64,000 nucleotides of DNA, taken from contig NZ_JBEXMJ010000002.1 in assembly GCF_040610475.1 (NCBI RefSeq), positions 62,001 to 126,000 of the forward strand. The letters run 5' to 3'. Numbering within the stretch: position 1 is the stretch's first letter; the number at the start of each line of letters is the position of its first letter. A program made the position numbers and the translations under genes. Of the stretch, positions 35,228 to 46,800 are shown in pieces. Under the pieces are notes generated by a model, which worked only from the letters and a program-made list of their open reading frames with translations, was not told the origin of the DNA and did not search any database. Source of the DNA: Actinopolymorpha sp. NPDC004070. Its GTDB lineage: Bacteria > Actinomycetota > Actinomycetes > Propionibacteriales > Actinopolymorphaceae.

Positions 35228-36592
35228 GTGTCTTCAGCGCACCGTGACCCGTCGGGCTTCCTGCCACGCCGACGCACCCTGTTGAAAGCCTCCGCCGCCG
35301 TCCCCGCAGCCGGACTGCTGGGCAGCGCGCCACCGGCGTACGCCGCCCAGCGGAGCCCGTTCGTCGGCACGGACGGAACCGGTTTCACCTACCGGGGCAG
35401 GCCTTTCACCGTCGCCGGCTTCAACAACCACTACCTCGGCTGGGGCACCCGGGCCGAGGTGGACGACGTACTGGAGACCGCCAAGCGGTCCGGTGCGAGT
35501 GTCGTACGGACGATCCTGCACTCGGTCATCGGGTCCCCCGACGGGTCGGTGCCGTCCACGTGGAACTGGCAGAGCACCGCCGACGCCTCCAACATGGGCA
35601 TGCACGGCACCTACCTGCTGTCGTGGGACGCGGCTCGGGCCACCTGGGCGTTCAACGACAGCGCGGTGAACGGCCTCGGCCGCTGGGACTACGTGATCTG
35701 GAAGGCCGAGCAGCTGGGCCTGAAGCTCGACGTCGCGCTGATCGACTTCTGGCAGTGGGCCGGCGGGATCCAGCAGGTCTGCAGGTGGTTCCTGCCCGAC
35801 TACAACGTGTCGAACGACCCGCGCAGGTACTCGTTCTTCTTCGCCGACGAGCGGACGCGGTCCTTCTACCGGGACTGGGTCGCGCACGTGCTCAACCGGC
35901 GCAACACCCTGACCGGCCGGGCCTACAAGGACGAGCCGGCGATCTTCGCCTGGGACCTGATGAACGAGCCGGAGGCCGACAACACCCGAACCACCTCCGA
36001 GGGCCGGCCGCTGTCGGAGGACTGGATCTCGCAGATGTCGGCGTACGTGAAGTCGATCGACGCCAACCACCTGGTGTGCGTGGGCGGCGAGGGCTTCTAC
36101 GACCGGTCCAGCTTCGTCGATCCCGGCCGCGAGCTCGCGATTCCGACCATCGACTTCGGCACCTGGCACACCTATCCCGACTACCACGGCATCACCCCCG
36201 CCCAGGTCGTCGACCTGATCCACCGCCACGGTGAGACGGCGCGCCAGGCCGGAAAACCCGTTGTCCTGCAGGAGTTCTCCTACAGCGCGCTGCACGAGGA
36301 CCAGCCCGAGGCGCTGCGCTCGTGGGTGGAGGCGATCGCCGCGGACGAGTCCTGCGCGGGCTGGTTGTACTGGCGGCTCGTCGGACGCGTCACGCCGGCG
36401 CCGACCCGGGCCTTTCCCGAGGCGGAGAACGACCCGCCGACGGAGTTCGCGCCGGACAACGGCGAGCACTACGACGTGGCCGCCGACCAGGACGCGACAC
36501 CCGCCAACGTGTGGACGTCCTACCAGGTCCTGGCCGGAGCCGCGCGACAGCTCACCCGCCGGAACCAGCCGGGGGTACCTGCCCGTAGGTGA
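35228..36592 (+). CDS. Tat-exported GH5-type glycoside hydrolase (mannanase-like)
   Basis: The product has 454 residues from GTG 35228. A Tat signal (PRRRTLLKASAAVPAAGLLG) ends near AYA-AQ. The barrel begins GTGFTYRGRPFTVAGFNNHY. The acid/base Glu 247 is in WDLMNEPEAD, and nucleophile Glu 349 in VVLQEFSYS. The spacing and the segment YDRSSFVDPG...HTYPDYHG fit endo-mannanases of the GH5_7 group, but a cellulase-like substrate cannot be excluded. It is divergent from the amidase and convergent with the methyltransferase, overlapping it by 41 bases at the ends. No carbohydrate-binding module is seen. Confidence 0.87.
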   Translation: MSSAHRDPSGFLPRRRTLLKASAAVPAAGLLGSAPPAYAAQRSPFVGTDGTGFTYRGRPFTVAGFNNHYLGWGTRAEVDDVLETAKRSGASVVRTILHSVIGSPDGSVPSTWNWQSTADASNMGMHGTYLLSWDAARATWAFNDSAVNGLGRWDYVIWKAEQLGLKLDVALIDFWQWAGGIQQVCRWFLPDYNVSNDPRRYSFFFADERTRSFYRDWVAHVLNRRNTLTGRAYKDEPAIFAWDLMNEPEADNTRTTSEGRPLSEDWISQMSAYVKSIDANHLVCVGGEGFYDRSSFVDPGRELAIPTIDFGTWHTYPDYHGITPAQVVDLIHRHGETARQAGKPVVLQEFSYSALHEDQPEALRSWVEAIAADESCAGWLYWRLVGRVTPAPTRAFPEAENDPPTEFAPDNGEHYDVAADQDATPANVWTSYQVLAGAARQLTRRNQPGVPARR

Positions 36593-37631
36593 GCGCGTGC
36601 ATCGGCGTCAGCTGCACCGAACCGACGTCGGTGAATCCGTGCCGGGCAAGGAGATCGTCGTACGTCGACCGGGGTACGAGCTGGTCGTCGATCTGCGCCT
36701 CGAAGAACTGGATGCCGCACATCACCTGACCGGGAGGCGTCCGCAGCCCGGCGTCGGAGTCGGGGAACGGGAAGTCCGAGATCACGAACCAGCCGCCGGG
36801 CTCGAGCGCCGCAGCGACGTTGCGAGTGACCAGGTCGGCGTCCCGGCACTCGTGCATGGAAATGTTGTTGACCACCAGCCCGGCCGGCTCCTCCAGTGCC
36901 ATGTCCTCCAGCGGAGTGCACACCAAGCGGACGCGGTCCTCCACGCCCACTGCGCGGATCCGCTCGCGCGCGACCTCGACGGAGTGCCGGTCGCCGTCGA
37001 CGCCGACGATCGTGCAGTTCGGGTACGTGGTCGCCAGCCGGACCAGGCCCACGCCCGACCCGCACGCCGTGTCGACGATGCGGCAGCCTTCGGCGAGCCG
37101 GTCGGCCAAGCCGGGTACGTGCGCCAGCCCCGCCGGTATCAGCCGGGTGTAGAACGGCGTGCCGGCACCGGCGACCCCGCTGATCCAGTCGGGCGTCGTG
37201 TCGTCCCACCACATCCGCCGGCCGCTGGCGAGGTTCTCCTCGAACCTGTCGAACATCTCCGGCGCCGCGCAGACGAGGAACACGTCGCCGATGTACGCGG
37301 ATGAGGAGGTGTCGAGGAGCAGGGTCTCCAGGTGGGGTTCGAGCACGAATCCGTCGCCGTCGCCGTCGTTGCCGTCGCCGCGGCGGGCGAGGATCCCGGC
37401 CGCGAACGCGCTCCGGCACCACACCGAGACGTAGAACGGGTCGAGGCCCAGGTGGCCGGCGAGCCCGTCCGCGCTGATGCCGGGCCTGTCGGCAACGCCG
37501 CGCAGCAGTCCGGCCCGCAGGCCGATCACCACCGTGCGGTGCGCGACATATCCGGCGATCCTGGACAACAGCACCGGTACCTGCTCGGCGAGAGTGGGCT
37601 GAGGGGTCGTCTGGACGGTCTGGATGCTCAT
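36552..37631 (-). CDS. SAM-dependent O-methyltransferase (winged-helix dimerisation type)
   Basis: The product has 359 residues from ATG 37631, preceded by AAAGGCACGATC. The N-terminal dimerisation domain (VLLSRIAGYVAHRTVVIGLR, GLAGHLGLDPFYVSVWCRSA) precedes a class I methyltransferase fold: RIVDTACGSGVGLVRLATTY (glycine-rich SAM loop), IVGVDGDRHSVEVA and AALEPGGWFVISDF. This plan is shared with small-molecule O-methyltransferases of secondary metabolism. The gene is divergent from an HxlR regulator with TGTAC repeats between, so its expression is probably controlled by a small electrophile or phenol-like signal. The substrate is unknown. Confidence 0.87.
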   Translation of the reverse strand: MSIQTVQTTPQPTLAEQVPVLLSRIAGYVAHRTVVIGLRAGLLRGVADRPGISADGLAGHLGLDPFYVSVWCRSAFAAGILARRGDGNDGDGDGFVLEPHLETLLLDTSSSAYIGDVFLVCAAPEMFDRFEENLASGRRMWWDDTTPDWISGVAGAGTPFYTRLIPAGLAHVPGLADRLAEGCRIVDTACGSGVGLVRLATTYPNCTIVGVDGDRHSVEVARERIRAVGVEDRVRLVCTPLEDMALEEPAGLVVNNISMHECRDADLVTRNVAAALEPGGWFVISDFPFPDSDAGLRTPPGQVMCGIQFFEAQIDDQLVPRSTYDDLLARHGFTDVGSVQLTPMHALTYGQVPPAGSGG

Positions 37632-37708
37632 GATCGTGCCTTTCGTACGTCGGTACGCCGTCGACACGATCGTCCGGTCCGTCGCCGTCCCGTCCCCAGT
37701 ACTCGATC

Positions 37709-37735
37709 TGTACCGGGGCAGTACAACTTCTGTAC
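37709..37735. promoter_or_regulatory. Candidate HxlR operator between the methyltransferase and HxlR genes
   Basis: TGTAC-N7-GTACA (37709-37725) is a 17-bp inverted repeat, and another TGTAC follows at 37731. HxlR-type proteins such as YodB bind TACT-N7-AGTA-like sites with the same 7-base spacing. The site lies between the two divergent start codons, about 80 bases from each. Confidence 0.5.
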
Positions 37736-37809
37736 CGGCATTGCGCTCCCGAGGGCGGCCCCCGAACGCCTACCCTCGACGGCATCGGCCCGGCGGAAGG
37801 AGTACGGCC

Positions 37810-38493
37810 ATGCCGACCAGCTACGGGCAGTTCTGCCCGGTCGCCAAGGCGATGGAGCTGCTGGACGAACGCTGGACGCTGCTGGTCGTCCGTGAACTCG
37901 TGGCCGGCAGCCGGCACTTCAACGCGTTGCGGCGCGGCGTGCCCCGAATGTCTCCGGCGCTGCTGTCCAAGCGGCTGAACACCCTGGTCCGGGCCGGCGT
38001 CGTCGAACGCCGGCAGGCCGGCAACCGGATCACCTACGAGCTGACCCCGGCGGGCAGGGAGCTCGAACCCGTCATCGACGCGCTCGGCCGGTGGGGGATC
38101 CGCTGGATCCCCGAACTCGGTGACGCCGACCTCGATCCGCACCTGCTGATGTGGGACGTACACCGCAACCTCGCCTACGAGGCGGTTCCGGACTCGCGGA
38201 CGGTGCTGAAGTTCAGCTTCCCCGACGTCACCGACGCGCCCCGGGACTGGTGGCTGGTCATCACCACCGACGGCGTGGACGTCTGCGACCACGACCCCGG
38301 CTTCGACGTACTCGTCTCCGTGGAGACCAGGCTGCGTACCCTCACGCAGGTGTGGCGCGGCGACCTCACCTGGACCGCGGCGCTGCGGTCCGGCGATCTC
38401 GACGTACGCGGAGATCCGAGCGCACGCAAGGCTTTGCCGCGGTGGCTGAAACTGTCACCACACGCGTCCACCCCTCGACCCGCACCGGCCTGA
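37810..38493 (+). CDS. HxlR family winged-helix regulator with SCP2-like C-terminal domain
   Basis: The product has 227 residues from ATG 37810, preceded by GGAAGGAGTACGGCC. The N-terminal 100 residues are HxlR: CPVAKAMELLDERWTLLVVR, ELVAGSRHFNALRRGVPRMS and PALLSKRLNTLVRAGVVERR. A conserved Cys (Cys 8) lies in the HxlR sensor position. The remaining 120 residues (VLKFSFPDVTDAPRDWWLVI and DVLVSVETRLRTLTQVWRGD) look like an SCP2 sterol-binding type domain, an arrangement common in actinobacterial HxlR proteins. It probably represses the divergent methyltransferase gene and itself. Confidence 0.9.
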   Translation: MPTSYGQFCPVAKAMELLDERWTLLVVRELVAGSRHFNALRRGVPRMSPALLSKRLNTLVRAGVVERRQAGNRITYELTPAGRELEPVIDALGRWGIRWIPELGDADLDPHLLMWDVHRNLAYEAVPDSRTVLKFSFPDVTDAPRDWWLVITTDGVDVCDHDPGFDVLVSVETRLRTLTQVWRGDLTWTAALRSGDLDVRGDPSARKALPRWLKLSPHASTPRPAPA

Positions 38494-38555
38494 ACCTGTC
38501 GTCAGGCGTTCGTAGGATGTGGCGCGTCGAAGTCAGCCTCCCGGGAGGTCCGTTC

Positions 38556-39251
38556 GTGTCCGTCGCCATCACCGCTACCGCAACGTCCTCCCGCCCGGAG
38601 CAACTGCTCAACCGGCTCGCTGCGGTGTCGGTCGTGGGAGGTCCACTGTGCTTCTGGCTCGGCGGTCTGCTCTCGCCCCCGGCAATGCACACCGACGGCG
38701 CGCAGACCGTCGCGGCCAACGCAGCCGCCAACCCGGCCACCAACACCGCGCACCTGATCGCGTTCTTCCTTGCCAGCTTCCTGCTTCCGGTGAGCGTCGT
38801 CGGCCTTGCCCGGCTCTCCTGGGCCCGTGCGCCGTGGCTGTCCACCATCGGCGGGTTCGCGGGGGTGGTCGGCTGGATTCCGCTCGCCGCCCTGACCGCC
38901 CTGGACGCGTCCGCGGTCGCCATGGCCCGGATGCCCGGCGGTCCTTCGTACGGAGGGTTGTACGACGCGTTCGCGTACGGGCCGTCGATGAACGCGTTCC
39001 TGATCGTCTACATCGTCGGCCACCTGGCGGCGTACGTGCTGCTGGGGATCGCGCTCCGGCGGGCCAGGATCGTTCCTGCCTGGGCGGCCTGGGCGATGGT
39101 CGCCAGCAGCCCGCTGACGATGGCGATGTTCGTTCTCCCCGGCAATTCGGTCGCGGTCGGCGCGGTGGCCATCGGACTCCTCGTCGCCAGCAGCGTCCCC
39201 GCCGCCCGAGCAGTGTGGGCCGCAGGAGACGACGGGATCGGAGCGCGCTGA
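38556..39251 (+). CDS. Predicted membrane protein, function unknown
   Basis: The product has 231 residues from GTG 38556, chosen because GGGAGGTCCGTTC precedes it; an in-frame ATG at 38517 is possible. Six hydrophobic segments can be read, among them LAAVSVVGGPLCFWLGGLL, LIAFFLASFLLPVSVVGLA and AFLIVYIVGHLAAYVLLGIA. No family is recognised. It follows the HxlR gene by 62 bases on the same strand. The gene ends before a strong hairpin shared with katG. No function is assigned. Confidence 0.75.
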   Translation: MSVAITATATSSRPEQLLNRLAAVSVVGGPLCFWLGGLLSPPAMHTDGAQTVAANAAANPATNTAHLIAFFLASFLLPVSVVGLARLSWARAPWLSTIGGFAGVVGWIPLAALTALDASAVAMARMPGGPSYGGLYDAFAYGPSMNAFLIVYIVGHLAAYVLLGIALRRARIVPAWAAWAMVASSPLTMAMFVLPGNSVAVGAVAIGLLVASSVPAARAVWAAGDDGIGAR

Positions 39252-39265
39252 AGAGCCCAGAACAA

Positions 39266-39303
39266 AGGTCCAGGTCGGCCGATGATCCGGCCGACCTGGA
39301 CCT
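39266..39303. terminator. Strong bidirectional terminator hairpin
   Basis: A 15-bp perfect stem (AGGTCCAGGTCGGCC and its complement) encloses the 8-base loop GATGATCC. It lies between the convergent membrane-protein and katG genes, 14 bases after the first stop and 39 before the second, and is likely to stop transcription from both sides. Confidence 0.85.
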
Positions 39304-39342
39304 CTGCAATGCCGTACTGCCGAAGCGATGCCTACCTCGCGA

Positions 39343-41556
<2,214 letters not shown>

Positions 41557-42006
41557 TTACTTGGTGCTGGCTGCTTGCTGGTCGCTGCTCGCCACACAGT
41601 CAGGACATCTGCCCCAGTAGATGACCTCGGCCTCGTCGATTTCGAAACCCGAGTCGTCGGCCGCCGTCAGGCAGGGCGTCTCGCCCACCGCGCAGTCGAC
41701 GTCGGCGATGGCACCGCACGAGCGGCAGACCACGTGATGGTGGTTGTCGCCGACCCGGGCCTCGTACCTCGCCACCGAGCCGAGCGGCTGGATGCGGCGC
41801 ACCAGACCCGCCGCGGTGAGCGCGTGGAGTACGTCGTAGACGGCCTGGTGGGAGACGACGCCGAGATTGCTGCGTACGGCACCGATGATCGAGTCGGTGT
41901 CGGCGTGGGGAAGGTCGTGCACCGCGGACAGCACCGCCACCCGCGGGCGCGTCACCCGGAGGGCGGCGTCGCGGAGCATGCGCTCGAAGTCTGCGGAGGT
42001 TGGCAC
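41557..42006 (-). CDS. furA: Fur family regulator FurA
   Basis: The product has 149 residues from GTG 42006, which fits VPTSADFERMLRDAALRVTR, the usual FurA start. RPRVAVLSAVHDLPHADTDS leads to the winged helix, and HHHVVCRSCGAIADVDC contains the metal-site His cluster and the first CxxC; GRCPDC near the end provides the second, so a structural zinc site is likely. FurA senses peroxide or iron and represses katG in related organisms. The palindrome CTTGATTGATTCAAG lies 23 bases upstream. The 33-bp open extension to 42135 crosses that site and is not coding. Confidence 0.92.
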   Translation of the reverse strand: MPTSADFERMLRDAALRVTRPRVAVLSAVHDLPHADTDSIIGAVRSNLGVVSHQAVYDVLHALTAAGLVRRIQPLGSVARYEARVGDNHHHVVCRSCGAIADVDCAVGETPCLTAADDSGFEIDEAEVIYWGRCPDCVASSDQQAASTK

Positions 42007-42028
42007 GCCACCGAGTCTGGCGGATTTT

Positions 42029-42043
42029 CTTGAATCAATCAAG
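42029..42043 (-). promoter_or_regulatory. FurA operator upstream of furA-katG
   Basis: The minus strand reads CTTGATTGATTCAAG, an inverted repeat with CTTGA/TCAAG arms and a 5-base centre, followed by an A-rich run (AAAAT). It closely resembles the known mycobacterial FurA box and sits 23 bases before the furA start. Autorepression of furA-katG is expected. Confidence 0.75.
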
Positions 42044-42098
42044 TATTGGCCTGGCGATTGAGGACTTTCGGCCTGGACCGCGCTGCGGAGCACACGCA

Positions 42099-42135
42099 GT
42101 GACCGGCCGGGAACCCGTGCGTCCCGGCCGGTCAC
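42099..42135 (-). terminator. Hairpin after the RibD/DHFR-like gene
   Basis: A 14-bp perfect stem, GTGACCGGCCGGGA with its complement, surrounds a 9-base loop. It starts 24 bases beyond the stop of the reductase gene and can end that message. Confidence 0.7.
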
Positions 42136-42158
42136 GTCCGCGTGGACCTGCGTTCTGG

Positions 42159-42773
42159 TCAGCTGTCCTCCTGGGGCAGGTGCGCCTTCGCTTCCTCGTA
42201 CGTCCCGTCGGGAGCGGACTCGTCGGTGGTGTAGACGAGGTGGAGTACGCCCGTGCTGAACGCCTTCGACGACAGCAGCCGCAGCGGGATCGAGGTGTCC
42301 GCGTCCTCGAACAGCCGCGCCCCCTTGCGCACCGCGATCGGGTGGACCAGCAGGTGCAGTTCGTCGACGAGCCCGGCAGCCAGCAGTTGGCGTACGACCG
42401 ACACCGAACCGCTCATCCCGATCTGGTCTCCCGGCTCGTTCTTCAGAGCGGTCACGGCCTCGACCAGATCGCCCTTCAGCACCTCGGAGTTACGCCAGGT
42501 GAACTCGAGGTCCTGCCGGGAGACGACGATCTTGCGGGCGTCACCCAGCTTCTTGGCGAACGGAGCATCCTCCCCGCCGGCCGTCTCGCGGTCCGGCCAC
42601 GCACCCGCGAAGCTGTCGTAGGTCACCCGGCCGAGCAGAAGCGTGTCGGCGGCGCCGAGCTGGGCGTCGACAGCGGCACCCATCTCGTCGTTGAAGTACG
42701 GGAAATGCCAGTCCTGCGGGTTGTCGATGACCCCGTCCAGCGAAATGAACAGACCAGCGGTGAGCTTCCGCAT
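42159..42773 (-). CDS. Dihydrofolate reductase / RibD C-terminal family protein
   Basis: The product has 204 residues. MRKLTAGLFISLDGVIDNPQ opens the DHFR-like fold; then come DTLLLGRVTYDSFAGAWPDR and IGMSGSVSVVRQLLAAGLVD, the last with the GGxxxxxxLL-type NADPH helix. It is typical of actinobacterial 'dihydrofolate reductase family' reductases of unknown substrate, clearly different from true FolA. It has its own terminator and no obvious partner. Start ATG 42773 follows TCAAGGAGTAGTTCG, a good ribosome binding site. Confidence 0.88.
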   Translation of the reverse strand: MRKLTAGLFISLDGVIDNPQDWHFPYFNDEMGAAVDAQLGAADTLLLGRVTYDSFAGAWPDRETAGGEDAPFAKKLGDARKIVVSRQDLEFTWRNSEVLKGDLVEAVTALKNEPGDQIGMSGSVSVVRQLLAAGLVDELHLLVHPIAVRKGARLFEDADTSIPLRLLSSKAFSTGVLHLVYTTDESAPDGTYEEAKAHLPQEDS

Positions 42774-42921
42774 CGAACTACTCCTTGATCATGAGGCCGT
42801 AGCGAGGGTGTACGCCCAGTCTGACCGCGCACGCGGTCCGAACTCATTGGCGTTCTGCCCCTTCTTCGAACGACGAGCACCCGGATCGACATCCCCGAAC
42901 ATCCACCAGGACCGCCGGGAT

Positions 42922-43350
42922 TCAGTCGGTGTTCTCGGCCGGCTTGAGATTCCCGAGCATTGTCTGGAGGAGGGCGGCCGCGTCGCCCGGGTCGACGCCT
43001 CGGGTCAGGTCGGCGGCGACAGCCTCGAAGACCGGTGGCAGCTCGGGGATCAGCGAACGCCCGGCGGCGGTGAGCTCGACGACCACGGCGCGGCGGTCGG
43101 CCGGGTCGGGCGCACGCCGGACGAGTTCCTTCGCAGCCAAGCGGTCGACCAACCGGGTGATGCCGGCGGTGTCCGTACCGAGCAGGTCGGCCAGCCGGCG
43201 TGGACTGGACTGCCCGGTGAAGACGTGGACGAGGAGGCCGGCCTGTTGCGACGTCAGGCCGAATGGGGCGAAGCGCTGGTCCAGCGCGGTCCGCAGTTCG
43301 CGGGCGAGCCGGACGATGAGGCTCGTGGCCTGGACCGCGGGGCTGGGCAT
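42922..43350 (-). CDS. MarR family regulator
   Basis: The product has 142 residues from ATG 43350, preceded by AGGAGCATC. QATSLIVRLARELRTALDQR, FGLTSQQAGLLVHVFTG, RRLADLLGTDTAGITRLVDR (recognition helix) and RRAPDPADRRAVVVELTAAG (wing, with the DxR motif) are all standard. It is divergent from the small protein gene at 43,446, and the two share a region with the palindrome GACAG-TTA-CTGTC. The signal may be a phenolic or oxidising compound, as in many MarR proteins, but the sequence does not show it. Confidence 0.92.
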   Translation of the reverse strand: MPSPAVQATSLIVRLARELRTALDQRFAPFGLTSQQAGLLVHVFTGQSSPRRLADLLGTDTAGITRLVDRLAAKELVRRAPDPADRRAVVVELTAAGRSLIPELPPVFEAVAADLTRGVDPGDAAALLQTMLGNLKPAENTD

Positions 43351-43371
43351 GATGCTCCTGTTAATTGTCGT

Positions 43372-43384
43372 GACAGTTACTGTC
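43372..43384. promoter_or_regulatory. Candidate MarR operator
   Basis: GACAG-TTA-CTGTC is a 13-bp palindrome in the 95-base region between the two divergent genes, 22 bases before the MarR start. The flanks add another TTGTC-GTGACA-like half site. A MarR dimer would cover both promoters here. Confidence 0.5.
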
Positions 43385-43445
43385 GCGGCTGTTATCGTAC
43401 GGCAGCCAGCGCACCCAGACTCGTTCACGCGGAGGATCAGTGACA

Positions 43446-43850
43446 ATGCCTGCCCTGGAAGAGGAGTTTCGACAGTTCTTCGAGCGGTTCGACACCAGCG
43501 GTGCCGACGTCTTCCACGAACAGTTCCTCAGTCTCGACCCGGCCAGGGCCGCCGTCGTGACCCGCGACCAGCTGCGAGCCGTGCTTCCCCGGCGCGCCCA
43601 GATGTTCGGCTCGGTCGGGGCGACCGGCACCCGCCTCCGCGATCTCGACGCCCGCCCGCTCGACGAACTCCACGCCCTCGTGGAGACGCATTGGGACGTG
43701 GACTTCGCCGACGAGAACGCCGAACCGCTCACGCTGCACGCCACCTACCTGCTTCGCCGCACAGACGACGGCTGGAGCGTCGTCGTCTACCTGAACCACC
43801 AGGACATCGGCGGCGTCATCGCCAACCGCGGCCAGACAGCCAGCACCTGA
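43446..43850 (+). CDS. Small conserved protein, NTF2-like fold suspected
   Basis: The product has 134 residues from ATG 43446, with GGAGG 10 bases upstream; GTG 43440 is an alternative start, 4 bases from the same site. EEEFRQFFERFDTSGADVFH, VTRDQLRAVLPRRAQMF and HWDVDFAD...LTLHATYLLRRTDDGWSVVVYL alternate in the way of SnoaL/NTF2-like proteins (strand pattern ending in W-x-V-x-x-Y). No active-site residues can be named. It is divergent from MarR and is the likely target of it. It ends just before a palindromic terminator. Confidence 0.7.
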   Translation: MPALEEEFRQFFERFDTSGADVFHEQFLSLDPARAAVVTRDQLRAVLPRRAQMFGSVGATGTRLRDLDARPLDELHALVETHWDVDFADENAEPLTLHATYLLRRTDDGWSVVVYLNHQDIGGVIANRGQTAST

Positions 43851-43856
43851 GGTCGT

Positions 43857-43884
43857 CCGAAATTCTTCCGCGGAAGAATTTCGG
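43857..43884. terminator. 28-bp perfect palindrome between convergent genes
   Basis: The interval is a perfect palindrome with arms CCGAAATTCTTCCG and the exact complement, with no spacer. The centre is A+T-rich compared with its surroundings. It lies 7 bases after the NTF2-like stop and 6 before the carboxylase stop, so it can act as a terminator for both. Confidence 0.65.
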
Positions 43885-43889
43885 GCGGG

Positions 43890-46800
43890 TCAGCCCGAGA
43901 CGCCGAGGCCGCGTTCGATGGCCTCGATCAGCCGGGGGCGGAGTTCGGCCGCACCGATCACCCTGTCCACCGAACCGACCTCGACGGCTCGCTGGATGCT
44001 GTGGACCCGGTCGAATCCGGCCGCGACCTCGCCCAGCTTCTCGGCCCGCACCGCGGTGCGTACCTCCGCAAGCTCCGTCGCCAGCGCGGCGCGTTCGGCA
44101 CCAACCGCGGCGGACACTCGCGCCGTCAGCTCCGACACCCTGGGGTCGGCCGCCGTACGAGCGTCGACCTCCGCCGCGAACACCACCGCGGCCGCGGGCG
44201 CGCCACCGAGCACCGACGCGAAGGAGCCCTCCACCGCCAGCACGGTGAGGTTCGGGTTCAGCGCCTTGGAGAACACCACGAACGCCCCGCCGTGATACCG
44301 CGAGATCACCGCGAACACGATCGGTCCGTCGAAGTTGACGACCGCGCGGCCGATCTCCGCGCCGTACTCCAGCTGCAGGTTGCGCATCGAGTCCGGCGAC
44401 CCGTCGAACCCGGACAGGTTCGCCAGCACCACCAGGGGCCGGTTTCCGCTGGCCGCGTTGATCGCCCGCGCCACCTTCTTCGACGAACGCGGGAACAGCG
44501 TGCCGGAGGTGTAGGTGTCCGGGCCGTCGGTGGGCGGGAATCCCCGCCGGGGAACGGACTTCGACTCGATCCCGAGCAGGCAGACCGGGTAGCCGCCGAG
44601 CCGTGCGTCCTGCACCACGGCGGTGTCGGCGTCGGCCATCCCGGCCCAGCGCTCGAGCACCGGGTGGTCCAGGTCGGCCACCGCGCGCATCACCGTACGG
44701 ATGTCGAACGGCTTCTTACGGCCGGGGTTCGTCTCCGGCGAGAAGATGTCGCCGACCGTACGGAAGTCGCTGCCCGGCGCGTCGTGCGGATACGTCGTGA
44801 CGTCGCGGTCCACCGGGTCCGTCGTGTCCGACCGCCGCGGCCCGGACTCACCCGGCACGACGTAGGTGTGGTCGTAGTGCGACATCAGCACGTCGCGGGC
44901 GCTCTTGAGGTCCGGCGCCCAGTACTGCGCCTGGCCGTTCGGGCCCATCACCCGGTCGTAGCCACCGATGCCGTAGTTGTCCTCCGCGGACACACCGCCG
45001 GAGAAGTCCAGCGACTGCTTGCCGGTGAGCACCATCGCGCTGTCCGGCGTCATCACCAGGATGCCCTTGGTGTGCATCAGCATCGTCGCCTCGGCGTTCC
45101 AGTACGGCTGCGCCCCGACGTTGATGCCGGCCACGACGACGTTGATCTCGCCGCCGGCCTGGGTGAACTCGACGATCCGCTTGAGCGCCGCGGCGATCCA
45201 GTCCATGTTCTCGGTGCCGGAGTCCATCGAGATGCGCGCGCCGGCCGACAGTGCGTACCACTCGACCGGTATGCGCATCCGCTCGGCCAGGTCGAGTGCT
45301 GCGATGATCCGCGCGCACTCGGCCTCGGCCAGGGCACCGAGCGCCTTGGTCGGGTCGCCGCTGAGCACCACCCGGGTGATGCCTTCCGGGCAGCGCGCAG
45401 TCGGCGTGCTGATCACCCCGACGATGATCGCCGCCTTGTTCAGGCCGCGCGGCCGGTCCACCGGCATGAGGATGCCGGAGTCGTCCAGGTCGTACTCCAC
45501 TCCCGTCCCGCCGGGCCCGGCCACCATGTCGGTCAGCTCGTACGGGTAGACGGTGTTGCGGCGGCGCGAACGCAGGACCTTCTGGGCGTAGTCGTCGAGC
45601 GGCTTGAGGCGTTCGGTGGTCCGCTCCTCCACGGACGTGACCACCCCGGACCCCGGCTGGTAGAAGAAGCGTGCCGTCACCGGGGCGACCGTGCCGTCCG
45701 GCCGTGCGACCCGGCCCTGGGCGAGCACCTCCTCGATGCCCGCACCGACGGTCAGCGGCGCGATGTTGCGCTGCAGCGCCGTCAGTTCCTCGACCTGTAC
45801 GTCGACGACCGGCCAGATGTGCACCCAGACGTGGTTCATGTCCAGGCGGGCGCCGGCCGTGCCGCGTGCGCTGCGGGCCCGGCGGATCGCCTCCAGGCAG
45901 TTCGAGATGGCCCGCTCCACGTGCGGCAGGGACGTCACCTGCCCGTCCTCGTCGCGTACGACGGCGAACTGCCGCACCTGGGCCAGCGCGACCAGCCGCT
46001 GGTCGGCGTCGTTGTCCCGCGCCACGCAGTGGTAGAGCAGCACACCCTCGGGCGCTTCCAGGCGGTTTATCCGGAAGTCACGCAGCCGCCAGAGGTTCAG
46101 CCGCCGGCCCACCATGGGGTGGACGCCGCGTACGTTGTCGTCCTCGACGACGGAGGCGCCAACCGGACGATAGGTGAAGTACTCCACCGCCTTGTCGCCG
46201 CCACGGGCGACGGCGAGGGTGATCCGGCGTACGCCACGGCCCAGGGGCAGCGCGGCGACCAGTTCGCGCAACGCGTCCGCCGACTCCTGCGGCACCTCCG
46301 GCGTGTCCGGCCCGTACAGGTAGAGGTCGACCACCGCCTCGTGCCCAGCTGGCCGGGCGACGACCTGGGCGGTGAGTGCCCGGGCCAGAGCACCGTCGGA
46401 GTCGGCGAGCTCGGCCACCGTGCCGACCGTGCTGACCAGGTGGGTGGGCCGGTCGTCCAGCGAGTAGTCGGCGGTCGCGAACGGTCTCCCGTCGACGGCC
46501 AGCTCACTCAGGCCGTGCAGCTCGTACTCGCGGTAGTGCCGGCGGATCAGCACCTCGAGCATCGGCTCCCACTCGGCCCAGCCGTGCTCGAGCCGCCGGG
46601 TGAGGAACCCGACGATCTGCTCGGGGATGGCCGCCAGCGCCTCGATCCGCTGCTGCCGGTCGGGCGCGTCCGGATTGGCCGCGAGCGAGTCGACCGCGGC
46701 GCCCACCCCGGCCACCACCTCCGCCCGCGCCTCGTCCACCAGCGGCTGGTCGAACCAGCGGAAGCGGACGCTGCGGGCCAGGTCGCCGACGACCGGGAAA

